A stretch of DNA of 64,000 nucleotides from an uncultured Neptuniibacter sp. (GCF_947498015.1 NZ_CANMIR010000001.1:1-64000); one strand, 5' to 3'. Counted from the stretch's first letter, positions 36,649 through 46,874 are shown. The notes: a model not told the origin generated them from the letters alone. Translations and numbers: made by a program.

Positions 36649-37617
36649 TTACTGAACAACCTTAGTTGCACGTTCCATAACAGAAGCCGGGATCTCAACA
36701 CCCATCCGTGCTGCCATTTTCGGGTTCACATGCAGTTCAGAACCATCCGCCACACGCACCGGGATATCACCGGCTTTTTCACCCTTCAGGATACGTACAA
36801 CCACTTCACCGGTCTGGCGGCCAATGTTTTCATAATCAAAACCCAGCGCAGCCACAGCGCCACGTTCAACCGCATTAGTTTCTGCAGCAAATACAGGCAG
36901 GCGCCCATCGATACCCGCTTTGACCACGGACTCGAGCGCAGTCAGGATTGTGTTGTCGGTCGGGCAGTAGATAGCATCGACTTCACCGATCAGCTTCTGG
37001 GTCGCAATCATCACATCCGATGATTTCGGTGACGGGGCTTCAACAATTTCGATACCCATCTTGAACGCTTCAATCTTAAGTAGTTCAACCAGCGCAACTG
37101 CATTCGGCTCACCCGGATTGTACGGCACCCCCACTTTCGTCAACTCAGGCAAGAACTCCTGAATCAGTTCAAGGTGCTGCTGTACTGGTGACATATCAGA
37201 TAAACCCGTTACGTTCCGGCCTGGTTTTTCAAAATTACTGACCAGCTTGGCACTTAACGGGTCAGTCACAGCTGAGAAAACCACCGGAATATCCTGCGTA
37301 GCACTCACCGCACTCTGCGCAGAGGGGGTAGAGATCGCAACAATCACATCGGGTGCTTCACCCACCAGCTTACGTGCAATCTGAGACGCGATAGCGGGGT
37401 TACCCTGCGCACTCTCATAGGTAAATTTCAGATCACTCTCACTGTAGCCTCGCTCTTTCAATACACTCTTCATGCCGTCACGAACCGCATCCAGTGCCGG
37501 ATGTTCCACAATCGCAGTTGCAGCAACATGTACCGGCTCAGCCTGAACAGTCATAGAAGTAGTCATAGAAAAAGTTGCAGCAGTAACAGCTGCTGCCAGG
37601 AAGTTACGTAGTTTCAT
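36649..37617 (-). CDS. ABC transporter substrate-binding protein (TrpX-like, PF04392)
   Basis: 322 residues. Signal peptide MKLRNFLAAAVTAATFSMTT with cleavage after VQA, then the ABC_sub_bind fold: VAATAIVEHPALDAVRDGMK, PDVIVAISTPSAQSA, PVVFSAVTDPLSAKLV, GLSDMSPVQQHLEL, CPTDNTILTALE and GFDYENIGRQTGEVVVRIL. Family members bind tryptophan, tyrosine or phenylalanine. First gene of the import operon and next to amino-acid catabolism genes. Confidence 0.9.
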   Translation of the reverse strand: MKLRNFLAAAVTAATFSMTTSMTVQAEPVHVAATAIVEHPALDAVRDGMKSVLKERGYSESDLKFTYESAQGNPAIASQIARKLVGEAPDVIVAISTPSAQSAVSATQDIPVVFSAVTDPLSAKLVSNFEKPGRNVTGLSDMSPVQQHLELIQEFLPELTKVGVPYNPGEPNAVALVELLKIEAFKMGIEIVEAPSPKSSDVMIATQKLIGEVDAIYCPTDNTILTALESVVKAGIDGRLPVFAAETNAVERGAVAALGFDYENIGRQTGEVVVRILKGEKAGDIPVRVADGSELHVNPKMAARMGVEIPASVMERATKVVQ

Positions 37618-37717
37618 TTTGGCACTCCATTTATTTTTATAGTTAGAGCTGAGGAGCCGTGCATTGCTCCAGAGCCCTTTTTCGAGCCATATTTGGCCGG
37701 GTTAAATTCGCTGCAGA

Positions 37718-38800
37718 TTAGGCTGCAGGCGCTTGTCGAATGGGGTTATTGCGCTCATGTTTCTGATCAAAAGCATCGATACGCGCTTTACCGATCTGAT
37801 CGGCTGCATCACTGGTTGCAATCTCATCGCGATCAGCCAGCGTAAACACTTCATGCAGAGTTGCTGAGATCTCATTGACCTTATTCCAGACCCAACTCTC
37901 ATCACTTTTTTCCAGATCACTGGCAACGGCCAGCAGACCACCACAGTTTGAGATGTAGTCCGGCACATAGAGAATGTCCTTCTCTGCCAGTGCGACGCCG
38001 TGTTCCGGGCGGGTAAGCTGATTATTTGCGGCTCCGGCTACGATGCCGGCGGAGATTTGGTTAATACTGATATCATTGACCACCATGCCAAGCGCACAGG
38101 GGCTGTAGATATCGACCTCCTGAGCATGAATAACGGAGGGATCAACAATCTCGATGTTGTGAAGATCACGCGCCTTAGCGACCGCCTCGCGATTAACTTC
38201 AGCTCCGATCACGCGAGCACCTCGCTCCAGAAGTAGCTCAACCAGCTTAAATCCGACCTTCCCCAGCCCCTGAACAGCGACAGAAAGGCCCTGAAGATCA
38301 TCACTACCGCGACGGTGTTTAACTGCTGCGAGAATGGAGGTAAGAACTCCATGAGCGGTGACCAGGTCCGGTGCCAGTGCACCACGGCCACCCAGGTAGG
38401 AGGTACGCTCACCCATAATTTCGACATCAGCAGCACTCAGGCCAACATCGACACCCGTTGAGATTTTACCGCCCAGGCTCTCCACAAAATCACCCATGGC
38501 CAGAAAGGTTTCACGACGGTTCATGGTTTCGGGATTAGCAATCATCACCGATTTGGAACCACCATAATCGAGCCCGGAGAGCACAGATTTGTAAGTCATC
38601 CCCTTAGAGAGACGCAGAACATCAGTAAACGCTTCTTCAGCGCTGCGGTAGTTACGCAGGCGACAGCCGCCTACCGCGGGTTTTCCATGCCAGGCGCGAT
38701 GAACAGCACTGATCGCTTTCAGACCGGTTTTCTCATCAAAGTGGGCATAGAGATTCACGTGACCATCAAACTCAGGATGGTCGAATAGAACTGTCTTCAT
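37718..38800 (-). CDS. Leu/Phe/Val-type amino-acid dehydrogenase
   Basis: 360 residues. NAD-dependent oxidative deamination of a hydrophobic amino acid to its 2-oxo acid. Substrate-binding and catalytic lysines lie in GMTYKSVLSGLDYGGSKSVM (about 67-82; the usual GGGK is GGSK here), followed by the active-site Asp in TGVDVGLS and a Rossmann motif VAVQGLGKVGFKLVELL. DYISNCGGLLAVASDLE closes the domain. Phe or Leu is probable from the setting. Confidence 0.9.
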   Translation of the reverse strand: MKTVLFDHPEFDGHVNLYAHFDEKTGLKAISAVHRAWHGKPAVGGCRLRNYRSAEEAFTDVLRLSKGMTYKSVLSGLDYGGSKSVMIANPETMNRRETFLAMGDFVESLGGKISTGVDVGLSAADVEIMGERTSYLGGRGALAPDLVTAHGVLTSILAAVKHRRGSDDLQGLSVAVQGLGKVGFKLVELLLERGARVIGAEVNREAVAKARDLHNIEIVDPSVIHAQEVDIYSPCALGMVVNDISINQISAGIVAGAANNQLTRPEHGVALAEKDILYVPDYISNCGGLLAVASDLEKSDESWVWNKVNEISATLHEVFTLADRDEIATSDAADQIGKARIDAFDQKHERNNPIRQAPAA

Positions 38801-38857
38801 TGTGTTGTACTCTTAATTATTTTTATTGAGCGTATTGTTATGGTTGTGAGTTTTGCG

Positions 38858-40060
38858 TCAGGTTCGGTTCAACACCTCACCCAATGCAGCTACAAAATAA
38901 TCCATGCATTGATCATTGAGCCCAGCGACATTCATGCGGCTGGAATCGATCATATAGATACTGTGTGCTTGCCGAAGTTGCTCTACCTGCTCCGGGGAAA
39001 TTCCCAGGAAAGAGAACATTCCAAACTGCTGCTGAATAAAGCTGAAATCACCCTCAATATCGGATGCTTCTATTTTCTGAACCAGGGAGTGGCGCAGCCC
39101 CTGAATGCGCTGGCGCATCTGTGCTAATTCGTTCTGCCAACTTTGGTTGAGTGCTTCATCACCTAATATGGTTTCAACAATGGCAGCACCATGAGCCGGC
39201 GGCATTGAGTAGTGGCTACGGATCTTACTGAACAGCTGGCTGCCTGCATTGGCAGCGGTTGCAGCACTTTCGGCAACAATAAACAGCGTTCCGGTACGCT
39301 CACGATATAAGCCAAAGTTTTTGGAACAGGAGGTCGCTGCGATCATCTCAGGGAAGCGTTCAGCAAGCAGGCGCAGACCATATGCATCTTCATCCAGCCC
39401 TGAACCCAACCCCTGATAGGCCATATCGACAAATGGGATCAGCCCTTTTCTTGCCATCAGCTCCGCCACTGCCAGCCATTGATCCTGTGTCAGATCCGCA
39501 CCACTTGGATTGTGGCAACAACCGTGCAAGAGGACGAAATCACCCTTATCAGCCTGAGACAGGGCATCCAGCATCGCATCAAACTGAATGTTTTTGTTAC
39601 TGTGGTCGTAATAGGGATACATGCAGATTTCGAGCCCTGCACCACCGAGTAGCGGCATATGGTTTGCCCAGGTCGGAGTGCTTACCCAGACTTTGCTTTC
39701 AGAGCTGCAACCACGAAGGAACTCTGCTGCCATTCGAAGCGCACCACAACCACCCGGAGTCTGTGCCGAAACCACGCGGCCTTCAGTCAGAACCGGATGG
39801 TTCTCACCGAATACCAGTTTGGCAACCCGCTGGTTATAGAGCGGAGATCCTGCAGGCGCGGTATAGCTCTTAGTCGTTTCACTCTCTAGCAACAGAGCTT
39901 CAGCCTGTTGCACCGCTTGCATGATCGGTGTATCACCCTGATCATTTTTATACACGCCAATACCCAGATCGATCTTCTGTGGATGCGTATCCTCACGATA
40001 GCTGGCAAGCATCGCCAGAATCGGATCCTGTGGAACGGGGTTTAATAACTCAAACATCAC
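38858..40060 (-). CDS. Aromatic amino-acid aminotransferase (TyrB/AspC family)
   Basis: 400 residues, PLP-dependent class I aminotransferase subgroup I-alpha. The PLP lysine is in ATSCSKNFGLYRERTG (about residue 250), with HGCCHNPSGADLTQDQW and the terminal SSRMNVAGLNDQCMDYFV (substrate arginine). With the dehydrogenase it gives the 2-oxo acid used by the downstream oxidoreductase. It lies 39 bp after the oxidoreductase gene on the same strand. Confidence 0.93.
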   Translation of the reverse strand: MMFELLNPVPQDPILAMLASYREDTHPQKIDLGIGVYKNDQGDTPIMQAVQQAEALLLESETTKSYTAPAGSPLYNQRVAKLVFGENHPVLTEGRVVSAQTPGGCGALRMAAEFLRGCSSESKVWVSTPTWANHMPLLGGAGLEICMYPYYDHSNKNIQFDAMLDALSQADKGDFVLLHGCCHNPSGADLTQDQWLAVAELMARKGLIPFVDMAYQGLGSGLDEDAYGLRLLAERFPEMIAATSCSKNFGLYRERTGTLFIVAESAATAANAGSQLFSKIRSHYSMPPAHGAAIVETILGDEALNQSWQNELAQMRQRIQGLRHSLVQKIEASDIEGDFSFIQQQFGMFSFLGISPEQVEQLRQAHSIYMIDSSRMNVAGLNDQCMDYFVAALGEVLNRT

Positions 40061-40099
40061 TTTTCCTGAATAAATACAGAGACGGTTGGGAGAAAACGT

Positions 40100-43000
40100 T
40101 TACCGACAATCGCGATTAAAATCGCTCATAAGCTGTTCAGCTCTGAGCTGAGCCGCTTTGATCGCTTTCTCTTTGACCGGTCCAAAACCTCGTACCTCTG
40201 CAGGCACCTCAGCCAGAGTGATCGCTGTGTCGTAGTTATTGGCATTAAGCGCAGTACTGATCTGTTCGATCTGAGCGATGTACTGATCCCTGATATGGCG
40301 TTCAAGCTTACGGTCAGCGTGATAACCAAATGGATCCAGTTTCGTTCCCCGAAGTTTGCGGAATCCGGCAACAAAGCCGAGAGCTTTCAGCATCCAGGGG
40401 CCAAACTGCATCTTCTTGGGACGACCTCTACCATCCAGCGCACGGGCCAACAGCGGAGGGGCCATATGGAATTTGATCCGGTAATCCCCTTCAAATGTGT
40501 CATCAACCTGCTGTAGGAAATCGGAATCGGTATAGAGGCGCGCGACCTCATACTCATCTTTGTAGGCCATCAGGCGGTGAAGCTGAGTGGCAACAGCTTC
40601 TGTCAGCCCTCTCTCTTGACCCACTCGTGCTTCAGCCGCTTCAACCTGTTCAATGAGCTTGCGGTACTGATCGGCATAGGCATGATCCTGATACTTAACC
40701 AGTGACTGAATATTGCGTTCAATCTGCTCGGCCAGGGTTAACTCTGGAGCGGATTGATGCCCACCGGCAGCATGCTCAACAAATTCTGGATTAACCGCCG
40801 CAATACGTCCCCAATTGAATGCAGTGATATTCTTCTCAATCGCAACACCGTTAAGTTCAATCGCACGCAGTAGTGAACTCAGTGATACCGGTACCAGCCC
40901 GTTCTGCCATGCATAACCCAACATCATGACGTTAGAGAAAACCGTATCGCCCAGCAGGGATTCAGCCAGTCGGTTTGCATCAATTGAGGCCAGACGATCA
41001 TCACCCATCGCCTCATTCAGGATTCGAACACGACGGGTCGACTCCATATCCGCATCGCGGTACAGAACGTTATCCGCTGTCGCGATCTCTGCCAGATTCA
41101 ACACAGCACGACTGTGATCTTTACGCAGCACGCTCAGCGCCTTATCTGTTGTAGCTACGACCATGTCGCAGGCGATCATCGCATCCGCCTGAGCGGTCTC
41201 GATCCGCACCTGATGAATATCATTCGGGTTGGGTGCCAGACGAACATAACTCAATACCGTCCCGCCCTTCTGAGCAAACCCCATGAAGTCGAGCACCGAA
41301 GCACCCTTGGATTCCAGATGGGCCGCCATCGTTATCAGTGCCCCAACGGTCACAATGCCGGTACCACCCACACCGCCAACCAGCAGGTTGTAGTGACTAT
41401 TCAAGACCGGCAGCTGCGGTTGTGGCAGTGCTGACAACTTCTGATTGAAAGCTTCTCCGATAGCGACACCTGCGCCCTTACGCAGTTTGCCACCTTCAAT
41501 CGTGACAAAACTTGGGCAGAAACCTTTGACGCAGGAGAAATCCTTATTACAAGATGATTGATCCACCCGGCGTTTACGCCCCTGCTCCGTTTCCAGCGGA
41601 ACAATGGAGAGGCAGTTTGATTGCTCTGAGCAATCACCGCAGCCTTCACACACATTGTGGTTGATAAAGGCACGTTTCTGAGGATCTGGGAACTGACCGC
41701 GTTTACGGCGGCGACGTTTCTCAGCCGCACAGGTTTGATCGTAGATCAGAACGGTTACACCCTCGATCTCACGAAGTTCGCGCTGGACCCGATCCATCTC
41801 ATCTCGATCATGGAAAGTAACCGATGCCGGGAAGATACTTTTATCGCTGTATTTCTCAATTTCATCACTGAGAATTGCAACCCGCTTAGCACCTTCAGAG
41901 TAAACCTGGTTAGCGATTGCAGGAACCGTAATCACTCCATCTACCGGCTGACCACCGGTCATCGCAACGGCATCATTGAAGAGGATTTTGAACGTAATAT
42001 TAGTCTCAGCTGCGATCGCCTGACGGATCGCCAATGAACCTGAGTGAAAGTAGGTACCCTCACCCAAATTCTGGAAAATATGTTTATTTTTCAGATAGAT
42101 AGACTTAGATGCCCAGTTAACGCCCTCACCACCCATCTGAGTCAGTGATTCTGTATTACGGTCCATCCAGGATGCCATTACATGGCAACCGATACCGGCT
42201 TGCGCTTTACTGCCTTCAGGCACTTTAGTGGAGGTGTTGTGCGGACAACCGGAACAAAAATAGGGTAAACGGCGCACACCCTGCGGGTCGCATACTGAAC
42301 TGCCGCGCACACCGATCTGCTCCAGCTGTTCCCGGAACTCAGCACCCAATAGCTGGGTGATACGATCCGCCACTACTTTGGCCAACATATTGGGGCTCAA
42401 CTCACCAACGTAAGGAACCAGAGGCTCACCCTGTTCATCATGTTTGCCGACAACACGTACTTTGATCGTTTCATCCGGGGCGGACAGATGTTCTTTAATC
42501 TGGCTTTCGATGATGCCGCGCTTCTCTTCGATAACGAGCACCTCCTCCTTGCCACGGATGAAGTCCATCGCGCCCGTTTTTTCCAGCGGCCACACCAGAC
42601 CCACTTTGTAGATATCGATCCCCAGAGCCCGGAGTTTATCTTCATCCAAGCCAAGCAGCTCAAGTGCAGCAAGCAGATCAAGATGCGCTTTACCAGTTGT
42701 GACAATACCCATCCGGGCATCTTTCAGGTTATAGAGGCACTTATCTAAACGATTGGCACGGGCGAAAGCTGCTACAGCTTCCAGCTTTTTCTCGATACGA
42801 GTTTCCATCTGCGGCCCTGGCAGATCAGGCCAGCGATAATGTAAGCCATCAGCAGGCGCTGTAAAATCAGACGGAATCGTAAATTCCGGCAGCTCATCGA
42901 TCTCAACGGAAGCTGCACTTTCCACGGTCTCAGAGATCGCTTTAAACCCAACCCAGGTTCCACTGAAACGAGACAGCGCAATTCCCCAGAGGCCAAACTC

Positions 43001-43648
43001 AAAATACTCTGAGATATTCGCCGGATTGATCGTCGGCATAAAGAACGACATAAACACGACATCTGACTGGTGAGGCATACTTGATGAAACACAACCGTGG
43101 TCATCTCCAGCAACCACCAGTACACCACCGGTTGGCGAGCTACCAAACGCATTACCATGTTTCAGTGCATCGGCAGCACGATCTACACCGGGGCCTTTGC
43201 CGTACCAGATGCCGAAGACACCATCGACGTTTTTATCTTCTGCAGTCTCAACCTGCTGCGTACCCAATACCAGAGTTGCACCCAGCTCCTCGTTAACTGC
43301 TGGAACAAAATCGATCTGATGCTCTTTAAGTAGTGTCTTTGCCTGCCATAACGCCTGATCATAGCCGCCCAGAGGTGAACCACGGTAGCCACTGATAAAA
43401 CCTGCGGTATTCAGGTTATTTTTGCGATCCAACTGGCGCTGCATCATAGGGAGACGCACTAATGCCTGAGTACCTGTCAGAAATACACGACCGGTTTCAC
43501 GCGTATAGCGGTCCTGAAGCAGATAATTATCGAGCGTGGTTTCGGGAGAGTGGGTTGTACTGCCAGCGGCGCTGCTATTTAAAGCAGCATTATCCTGTAT
43601 AGAACTGTTCGTAGGCACTTGCTCTAAATGCTTATCATAATGGCCCAT
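40100..43648 (-). CDS. Fused indolepyruvate:ferredoxin oxidoreductase
   Basis: 1182 residues. Converts aryl pyruvates (phenyl-, indole-, p-hydroxyphenylpyruvate) with CoA to arylacetyl-CoA, CO2 and reduced ferredoxin. The first 700 or so residues carry the alpha subunit with pyrimidine- and PP-binding TPP domains (FISGYRGSPLGGYD, GDDHGCVSSS, YFCSGCPHNTS, GGEGVNW). A 4Fe-4S region CEGCGDC...CNKDFSCVKGFCPSF follows, then the gamma domain NLLVGGVGGTGIVTVGAL and a C-terminal helical DUF6537 part. ATG 43648 has GAGG 8 nt upstream. Confidence 0.95.
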   Translation of the reverse strand: MGHYDKHLEQVPTNSSIQDNAALNSSAAGSTTHSPETTLDNYLLQDRYTRETGRVFLTGTQALVRLPMMQRQLDRKNNLNTAGFISGYRGSPLGGYDQALWQAKTLLKEHQIDFVPAVNEELGATLVLGTQQVETAEDKNVDGVFGIWYGKGPGVDRAADALKHGNAFGSSPTGGVLVVAGDDHGCVSSSMPHQSDVVFMSFFMPTINPANISEYFEFGLWGIALSRFSGTWVGFKAISETVESAASVEIDELPEFTIPSDFTAPADGLHYRWPDLPGPQMETRIEKKLEAVAAFARANRLDKCLYNLKDARMGIVTTGKAHLDLLAALELLGLDEDKLRALGIDIYKVGLVWPLEKTGAMDFIRGKEEVLVIEEKRGIIESQIKEHLSAPDETIKVRVVGKHDEQGEPLVPYVGELSPNMLAKVVADRITQLLGAEFREQLEQIGVRGSSVCDPQGVRRLPYFCSGCPHNTSTKVPEGSKAQAGIGCHVMASWMDRNTESLTQMGGEGVNWASKSIYLKNKHIFQNLGEGTYFHSGSLAIRQAIAAETNITFKILFNDAVAMTGGQPVDGVITVPAIANQVYSEGAKRVAILSDEIEKYSDKSIFPASVTFHDRDEMDRVQRELREIEGVTVLIYDQTCAAEKRRRRKRGQFPDPQKRAFINHNVCEGCGDCSEQSNCLSIVPLETEQGRKRRVDQSSCNKDFSCVKGFCPSFVTIEGGKLRKGAGVAIGEAFNQKLSALPQPQLPVLNSHYNLLVGGVGGTGIVTVGALITMAAHLESKGASVLDFMGFAQKGGTVLSYVRLAPNPNDIHQVRIETAQADAMIACDMVVATTDKALSVLRKDHSRAVLNLAEIATADNVLYRDADMESTRRVRILNEAMGDDRLASIDANRLAESLLGDTVFSNVMMLGYAWQNGLVPVSLSSLLRAIELNGVAIEKNITAFNWGRIAAVNPEFVEHAAGGHQSAPELTLAEQIERNIQSLVKYQDHAYADQYRKLIEQVEAAEARVGQERGLTEAVATQLHRLMAYKDEYEVARLYTDSDFLQQVDDTFEGDYRIKFHMAPPLLARALDGRGRPKKMQFGPWMLKALGFVAGFRKLRGTKLDPFGYHADRKLERHIRDQYIAQIEQISTALNANNYDTAITLAEVPAEVRGFGPVKEKAIKAAQLRAEQLMSDFNRDCR

Positions 43649-43837
43649 GCCATACACCTCAGATGTTAATTTTTATTGTTATGAAGGCAATTGTGACGGC
43701 ACCGAAGTACCTGTTTGTCGATCAGCTGTCGCTTACCCGCGCATTGATCCAGATCAATTGCTCTAAGTTATGGAGCAACAGTTTATGAGCTTTTTTGAGA
43801 AAGGTGCTTGCAAATTGACCACTGAATTTGCATATTT

Positions 43838-43854
43838 AGTAAATATTATTTACT
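43838..43854. promoter_or_regulatory. Palindromic operator candidate for the Lrp/AsnC regulator
   Basis: AGTAAATA-T-TATTTACT, a perfect 17-bp palindrome in the AT-rich gap between the oxidoreductase gene and the divergent Lrp-type gene. Its size and AT-rich centre fit Lrp/AsnC sites. It lies 54 bp before the regulator ATG. A TTGACC at 43815 may be a -35 element, but no good -10 could be matched. Confidence 0.6.
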
Positions 43855-43907
43855 CATTTCTTTAATTTAAGAAATATCCTTTCATTTAAAAGATAAAAAG
43901 TGAATAC

Positions 43908-44375
43908 ATGTCAGAAGCACTCGATCGTTATGACCGACAGATCCTAACCATCCTTCAGCAGGATGGTCGCATCTCAAACCAACAGCTGGCTGATCTGGTA
44001 GGACTCTCCACAGCGGCATGTTGGCGGCGGGTGAAATCACTGGATGAACGTGGTGTTTTGCAAAAACACACAACATTAATCAATCCGGAAGCGTTGGGGT
44101 TTGATCTCTGTGTCATCATTATGGTCACACTGATCCGTCATCAGCAGGATCATGCAACCGAGTTTCAGGCGATCGTGAAAGAGTACCCCGAAGTCCTGCA
44201 ATGTTACGCAGTCACCGGGGATGCAGACTATATGCTCAGGGTTATCATCCAAAACATGGCCGCCTACGATAAATTTCTTAATGAGAAGATCTTCTCCCTG
44301 CCTGGTGTCAATCAGGTGAAGTCTAACTTTATACTGCGTGAGGTTAAGTACGAGACTGCCATACCCGTTGAGTAG
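43908..44375 (+). CDS. Lrp/AsnC-family transcriptional regulator
   Basis: 155 residues. N-terminal HTH: LDRYDRQILTILQQDGRIS, NQQLADLVGLSTAACWRRVKSLDERGVL. C-terminal RAM/AsnC ligand domain: YPEVLQCYAVTGDADYMLRVI. Divergent from the oxidoreductase-aminotransferase-dehydrogenase genes, so probably their amino-acid-sensing regulator. Confidence 0.93.
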   Translation: MSEALDRYDRQILTILQQDGRISNQQLADLVGLSTAACWRRVKSLDERGVLQKHTTLINPEALGFDLCVIIMVTLIRHQQDHATEFQAIVKEYPEVLQCYAVTGDADYMLRVIIQNMAAYDKFLNEKIFSLPGVNQVKSNFILREVKYETAIPVE

Positions 44376-44528
44376 GTTTACATTTACCCCCCCACATGAC
44401 TGGAAAAAAACGAACAGCTTTACTTAGGTTCCTCTTACCCGCTATATTCTTGAACCTCGTTTAAATCATACGGTCGTTTGATTCTATTCAAACGCCCCTT
44501 TAATCATCACAACGCAGTACTGAGAATC

Positions 44529-45875
44529 ATGGATAGTTCCGAGATCATTGCGTCACTGAAAGCTGAAATTGAGTCTTTAAAATCCCGCTGCGAACGTGCC
44601 GAGCGTTCAGAGCAGAACTTTCTGGATGCTCTCCGGCTCAGTCCGATGGCACTGTGTCATCACGATAGGGCGCTAAAATACACCTGGCTTTACAACGGCC
44701 ATATGGGCTTCGTTCAGGAAGATGTTCTCGGTAAAACGGACTGGGATATTCTCGATAAAGATCTCGCTGACCGGATGGGGGTGATCAAACGTCGGGTTCT
44801 GAGGACCGGTGTTGGTGAACGGGTCGAAATGCCGACTAAGATCGATGATGAAAATTGTGAATACTTTGATCTTGCTGTAGAGCCCCTGCATAACCAGCAG
44901 GGTGAGATTACAGGATTAGCTTGCAGCGGCATTGATGTGACTGAAGACCGGCGTTTACGCGAACGCTATAAAACCAGTGAGGAAAATCTACGCTTTATCT
45001 TCAACGCATCTCCCCTGCCCATCATGGTGATTAATCTCAGTGACGGGGATTATATGTTTTTCAATCCTGCCGCTGATCAGCTATTCGACATTCAGATGCG
45101 TCAGCATACCGGATTTAATAGCAATTTTTTTGCAACGTTTAAGCTCACGGCATGGGTACAGGATTCTCTATCCAAAGGAGAGCCAATCCAGGATCATCGC
45201 TTTGAATTTATAAAGGAGGGCGCTCTCTTCCACCTTGCCCTGCAGGCTAAACAGATCCGTTACCACGGTGAACCGGCTATGTTAGCGACCTTTATAGACC
45301 TGACCCATCAGGTCGAGCAACACAAACGACTGGAGCAGGCGCGTGTCCGCGCTGAGAAACTGGCCCATACCGATATGATGACTGGCCTTGATAACCGTCG
45401 TTCACTCTTCAGTAAATGTGAAAAATTGCTGGAATTCCACAACCGCTCAACTGATCATATCTGCGCTCTGGTAATCGATATCGATTACTTCAAGAAGATC
45501 AACGACAGCTTAGGGCACTATGCCGGTGACCAGGCGATCAAACAACTAGGTCAACTCCTGAAAAGTACGATTCGCCACACCGATATCGCCGCACGCTACG
45601 GAGGCGAAGAGTTCGCTCTGATTCTGCCGGAAACCACGCTGGAACAAGCAGAGCTGTTCGCTGAAAAGCTAAGGAAAGCAACACAGTCACTGGATATAGA
45701 AACCGACAATGAAACCATTAATATCACTGCCAGCTTTGGAGTTGCTGAGTTTAATCCTCACATGAGCTCTGTGGGTGACCTGCTAAATGCCGCTGACATT
45801 GCTCTATATCAGGCCAAAAGTGCAGGCCGTAACTGTGTTAAAACCGCCGAAGATCATCCTCCTCTGACCAACTAG
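44529..45875 (+). CDS. PAS-PAS diguanylate cyclase
   Basis: 448 residues, soluble. A coiled coil (about 5-30), a PAS domain (about 30-145, EDVLGKTDWDILDKDLADRM), a second PAS domain (about 150-270), then GGDEF from about 285. The active site is RYGGEEFALILPE, preceded at five residues by the inhibitory I-site RHTD, so it should make c-di-GMP with product feedback. ATG 44529 is preferred to the TTG-started longer frame. Upstream and downstream genes are unrelated. Confidence 0.93.
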   Translation: MDSSEIIASLKAEIESLKSRCERAERSEQNFLDALRLSPMALCHHDRALKYTWLYNGHMGFVQEDVLGKTDWDILDKDLADRMGVIKRRVLRTGVGERVEMPTKIDDENCEYFDLAVEPLHNQQGEITGLACSGIDVTEDRRLRERYKTSEENLRFIFNASPLPIMVINLSDGDYMFFNPAADQLFDIQMRQHTGFNSNFFATFKLTAWVQDSLSKGEPIQDHRFEFIKEGALFHLALQAKQIRYHGEPAMLATFIDLTHQVEQHKRLEQARVRAEKLAHTDMMTGLDNRRSLFSKCEKLLEFHNRSTDHICALVIDIDYFKKINDSLGHYAGDQAIKQLGQLLKSTIRHTDIAARYGGEEFALILPETTLEQAELFAEKLRKATQSLDIETDNETINITASFGVAEFNPHMSSVGDLLNAADIALYQAKSAGRNCVKTAEDHPPLTN

Positions 45876-45889
45876 GCGCTTACCATCAT

Positions 45890-46759
45890 CTACCAGGGTG
45901 CAGCCTTGGCAAATTTGGTAAATGCCTCAACCTCCTCCTGATTAGCACCATTTATTGCCCACCGAAAACCGATCGTTCTATGGAACGCACCCTCAGCCAA
46001 CGGGCGCTGAACCAGACGTGAGGAGCTATAGTGTTCCGGTACTATTGCGATTCCGACCTCAGCTTCGACAAGTGCCAATGCGCGATCATCCTGATTTGTG
46101 ATGTAGGTCAGATCCAGTTTCACATCATGTTGTTTCAGCAGATCCTGAACTATTCTTCGGTGCTCGCAATGGGAACGCGCGATAAAGGGTTCATCATGTA
46201 ACTCTTTAACACTGATGGCCGGTGAGTGACTGAGATGATGATTCTTAGGCAATATCACCACATAGGGTTCGGTGAACAGTTCCATACTGGTCAGTGGCTC
46301 CCCCTGCTTAGAGCGCTCAGGAATCAGAGTCAAAGCCAGATCAATCCGCCCCTCTCGCTCAAGCAATGCCAGATCAGCAGCCGTGGCATCAACTACTTCG
46401 AGCTTTAAACCCGGTTGTTCACGTCGATACTGTTCAATCAGGGTTGCAACCCGGGTAATAGAGAGTGTGTTGATCACACCAAGTCGCAGAGAGCGCTGAG
46501 TTTCGTGTTGTTTCAGCTCCCCTTTCGCCTGAGCACACTCGCTAACGATCAACCGGGCCCGCTTAATCAGCTTTCTCCCTGCCGGCGTGAGCACAACATT
46601 ACGCTTATTCCTGATGAAGAGCTGAGTACCCAGCTCCGCCTCAAGTTTGGAGATCGATGCAGAGAGTGCGGGTTGTGAGACAAACGCCCTCTCCGCACCA
46701 CGCGTAAAACTCTCTGATTCAGCCGCAGCGATAAACAGGCGAAGTTGTTGCAACTCCAT
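45890..46759 (-). CDS. LysR-family transcriptional regulator
   Basis: 289 residues. N-terminal winged HTH MELQQLRLFIAAAESESFTR, QPALSASISKLEAELG, and a C-terminal periplasmic-binding-like effector domain. Divergent from the SDR/isomerase pair, with a LysR-box-like site between them. The inducer is unknown. Confidence 0.93.
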   Translation of the reverse strand: MELQQLRLFIAAAESESFTRGAERAFVSQPALSASISKLEAELGTQLFIRNKRNVVLTPAGRKLIKRARLIVSECAQAKGELKQHETQRSLRLGVINTLSITRVATLIEQYRREQPGLKLEVVDATAADLALLEREGRIDLALTLIPERSKQGEPLTSMELFTEPYVVILPKNHHLSHSPAISVKELHDEPFIARSHCEHRRIVQDLLKQHDVKLDLTYITNQDDRALALVEAEVGIAIVPEHYSSSRLVQRPLAEGAFHRTIGFRWAINGANQEEVEAFTKFAKAAPW

Positions 46760-46762
46760 ATC

Positions 46763-46777
46763 ATAACCTTTGCTTAT
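46763..46777. promoter_or_regulatory. LysR-box-like site between the LysR gene and the SDR operon
   Basis: ATAACCTTTGCTTAT, an ATAA-N7-TTAT palindrome of the T-N11-A type, 4 bp from the LysR start codon and about 98 bp from the SDR start. The rest of the 115-bp gap is very AT-rich. Position fits autoregulation and activation of the divergent pair. Confidence 0.45.
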
Positions 46778-46874
46778 TATTTTAATTAATATAATCGATT
46801 TAATTTATTCTTAAGATTGCCATAGACTGAATCTGCTGAACAGGGTCATCTCTAATACCAAACGGAGGAGCACT

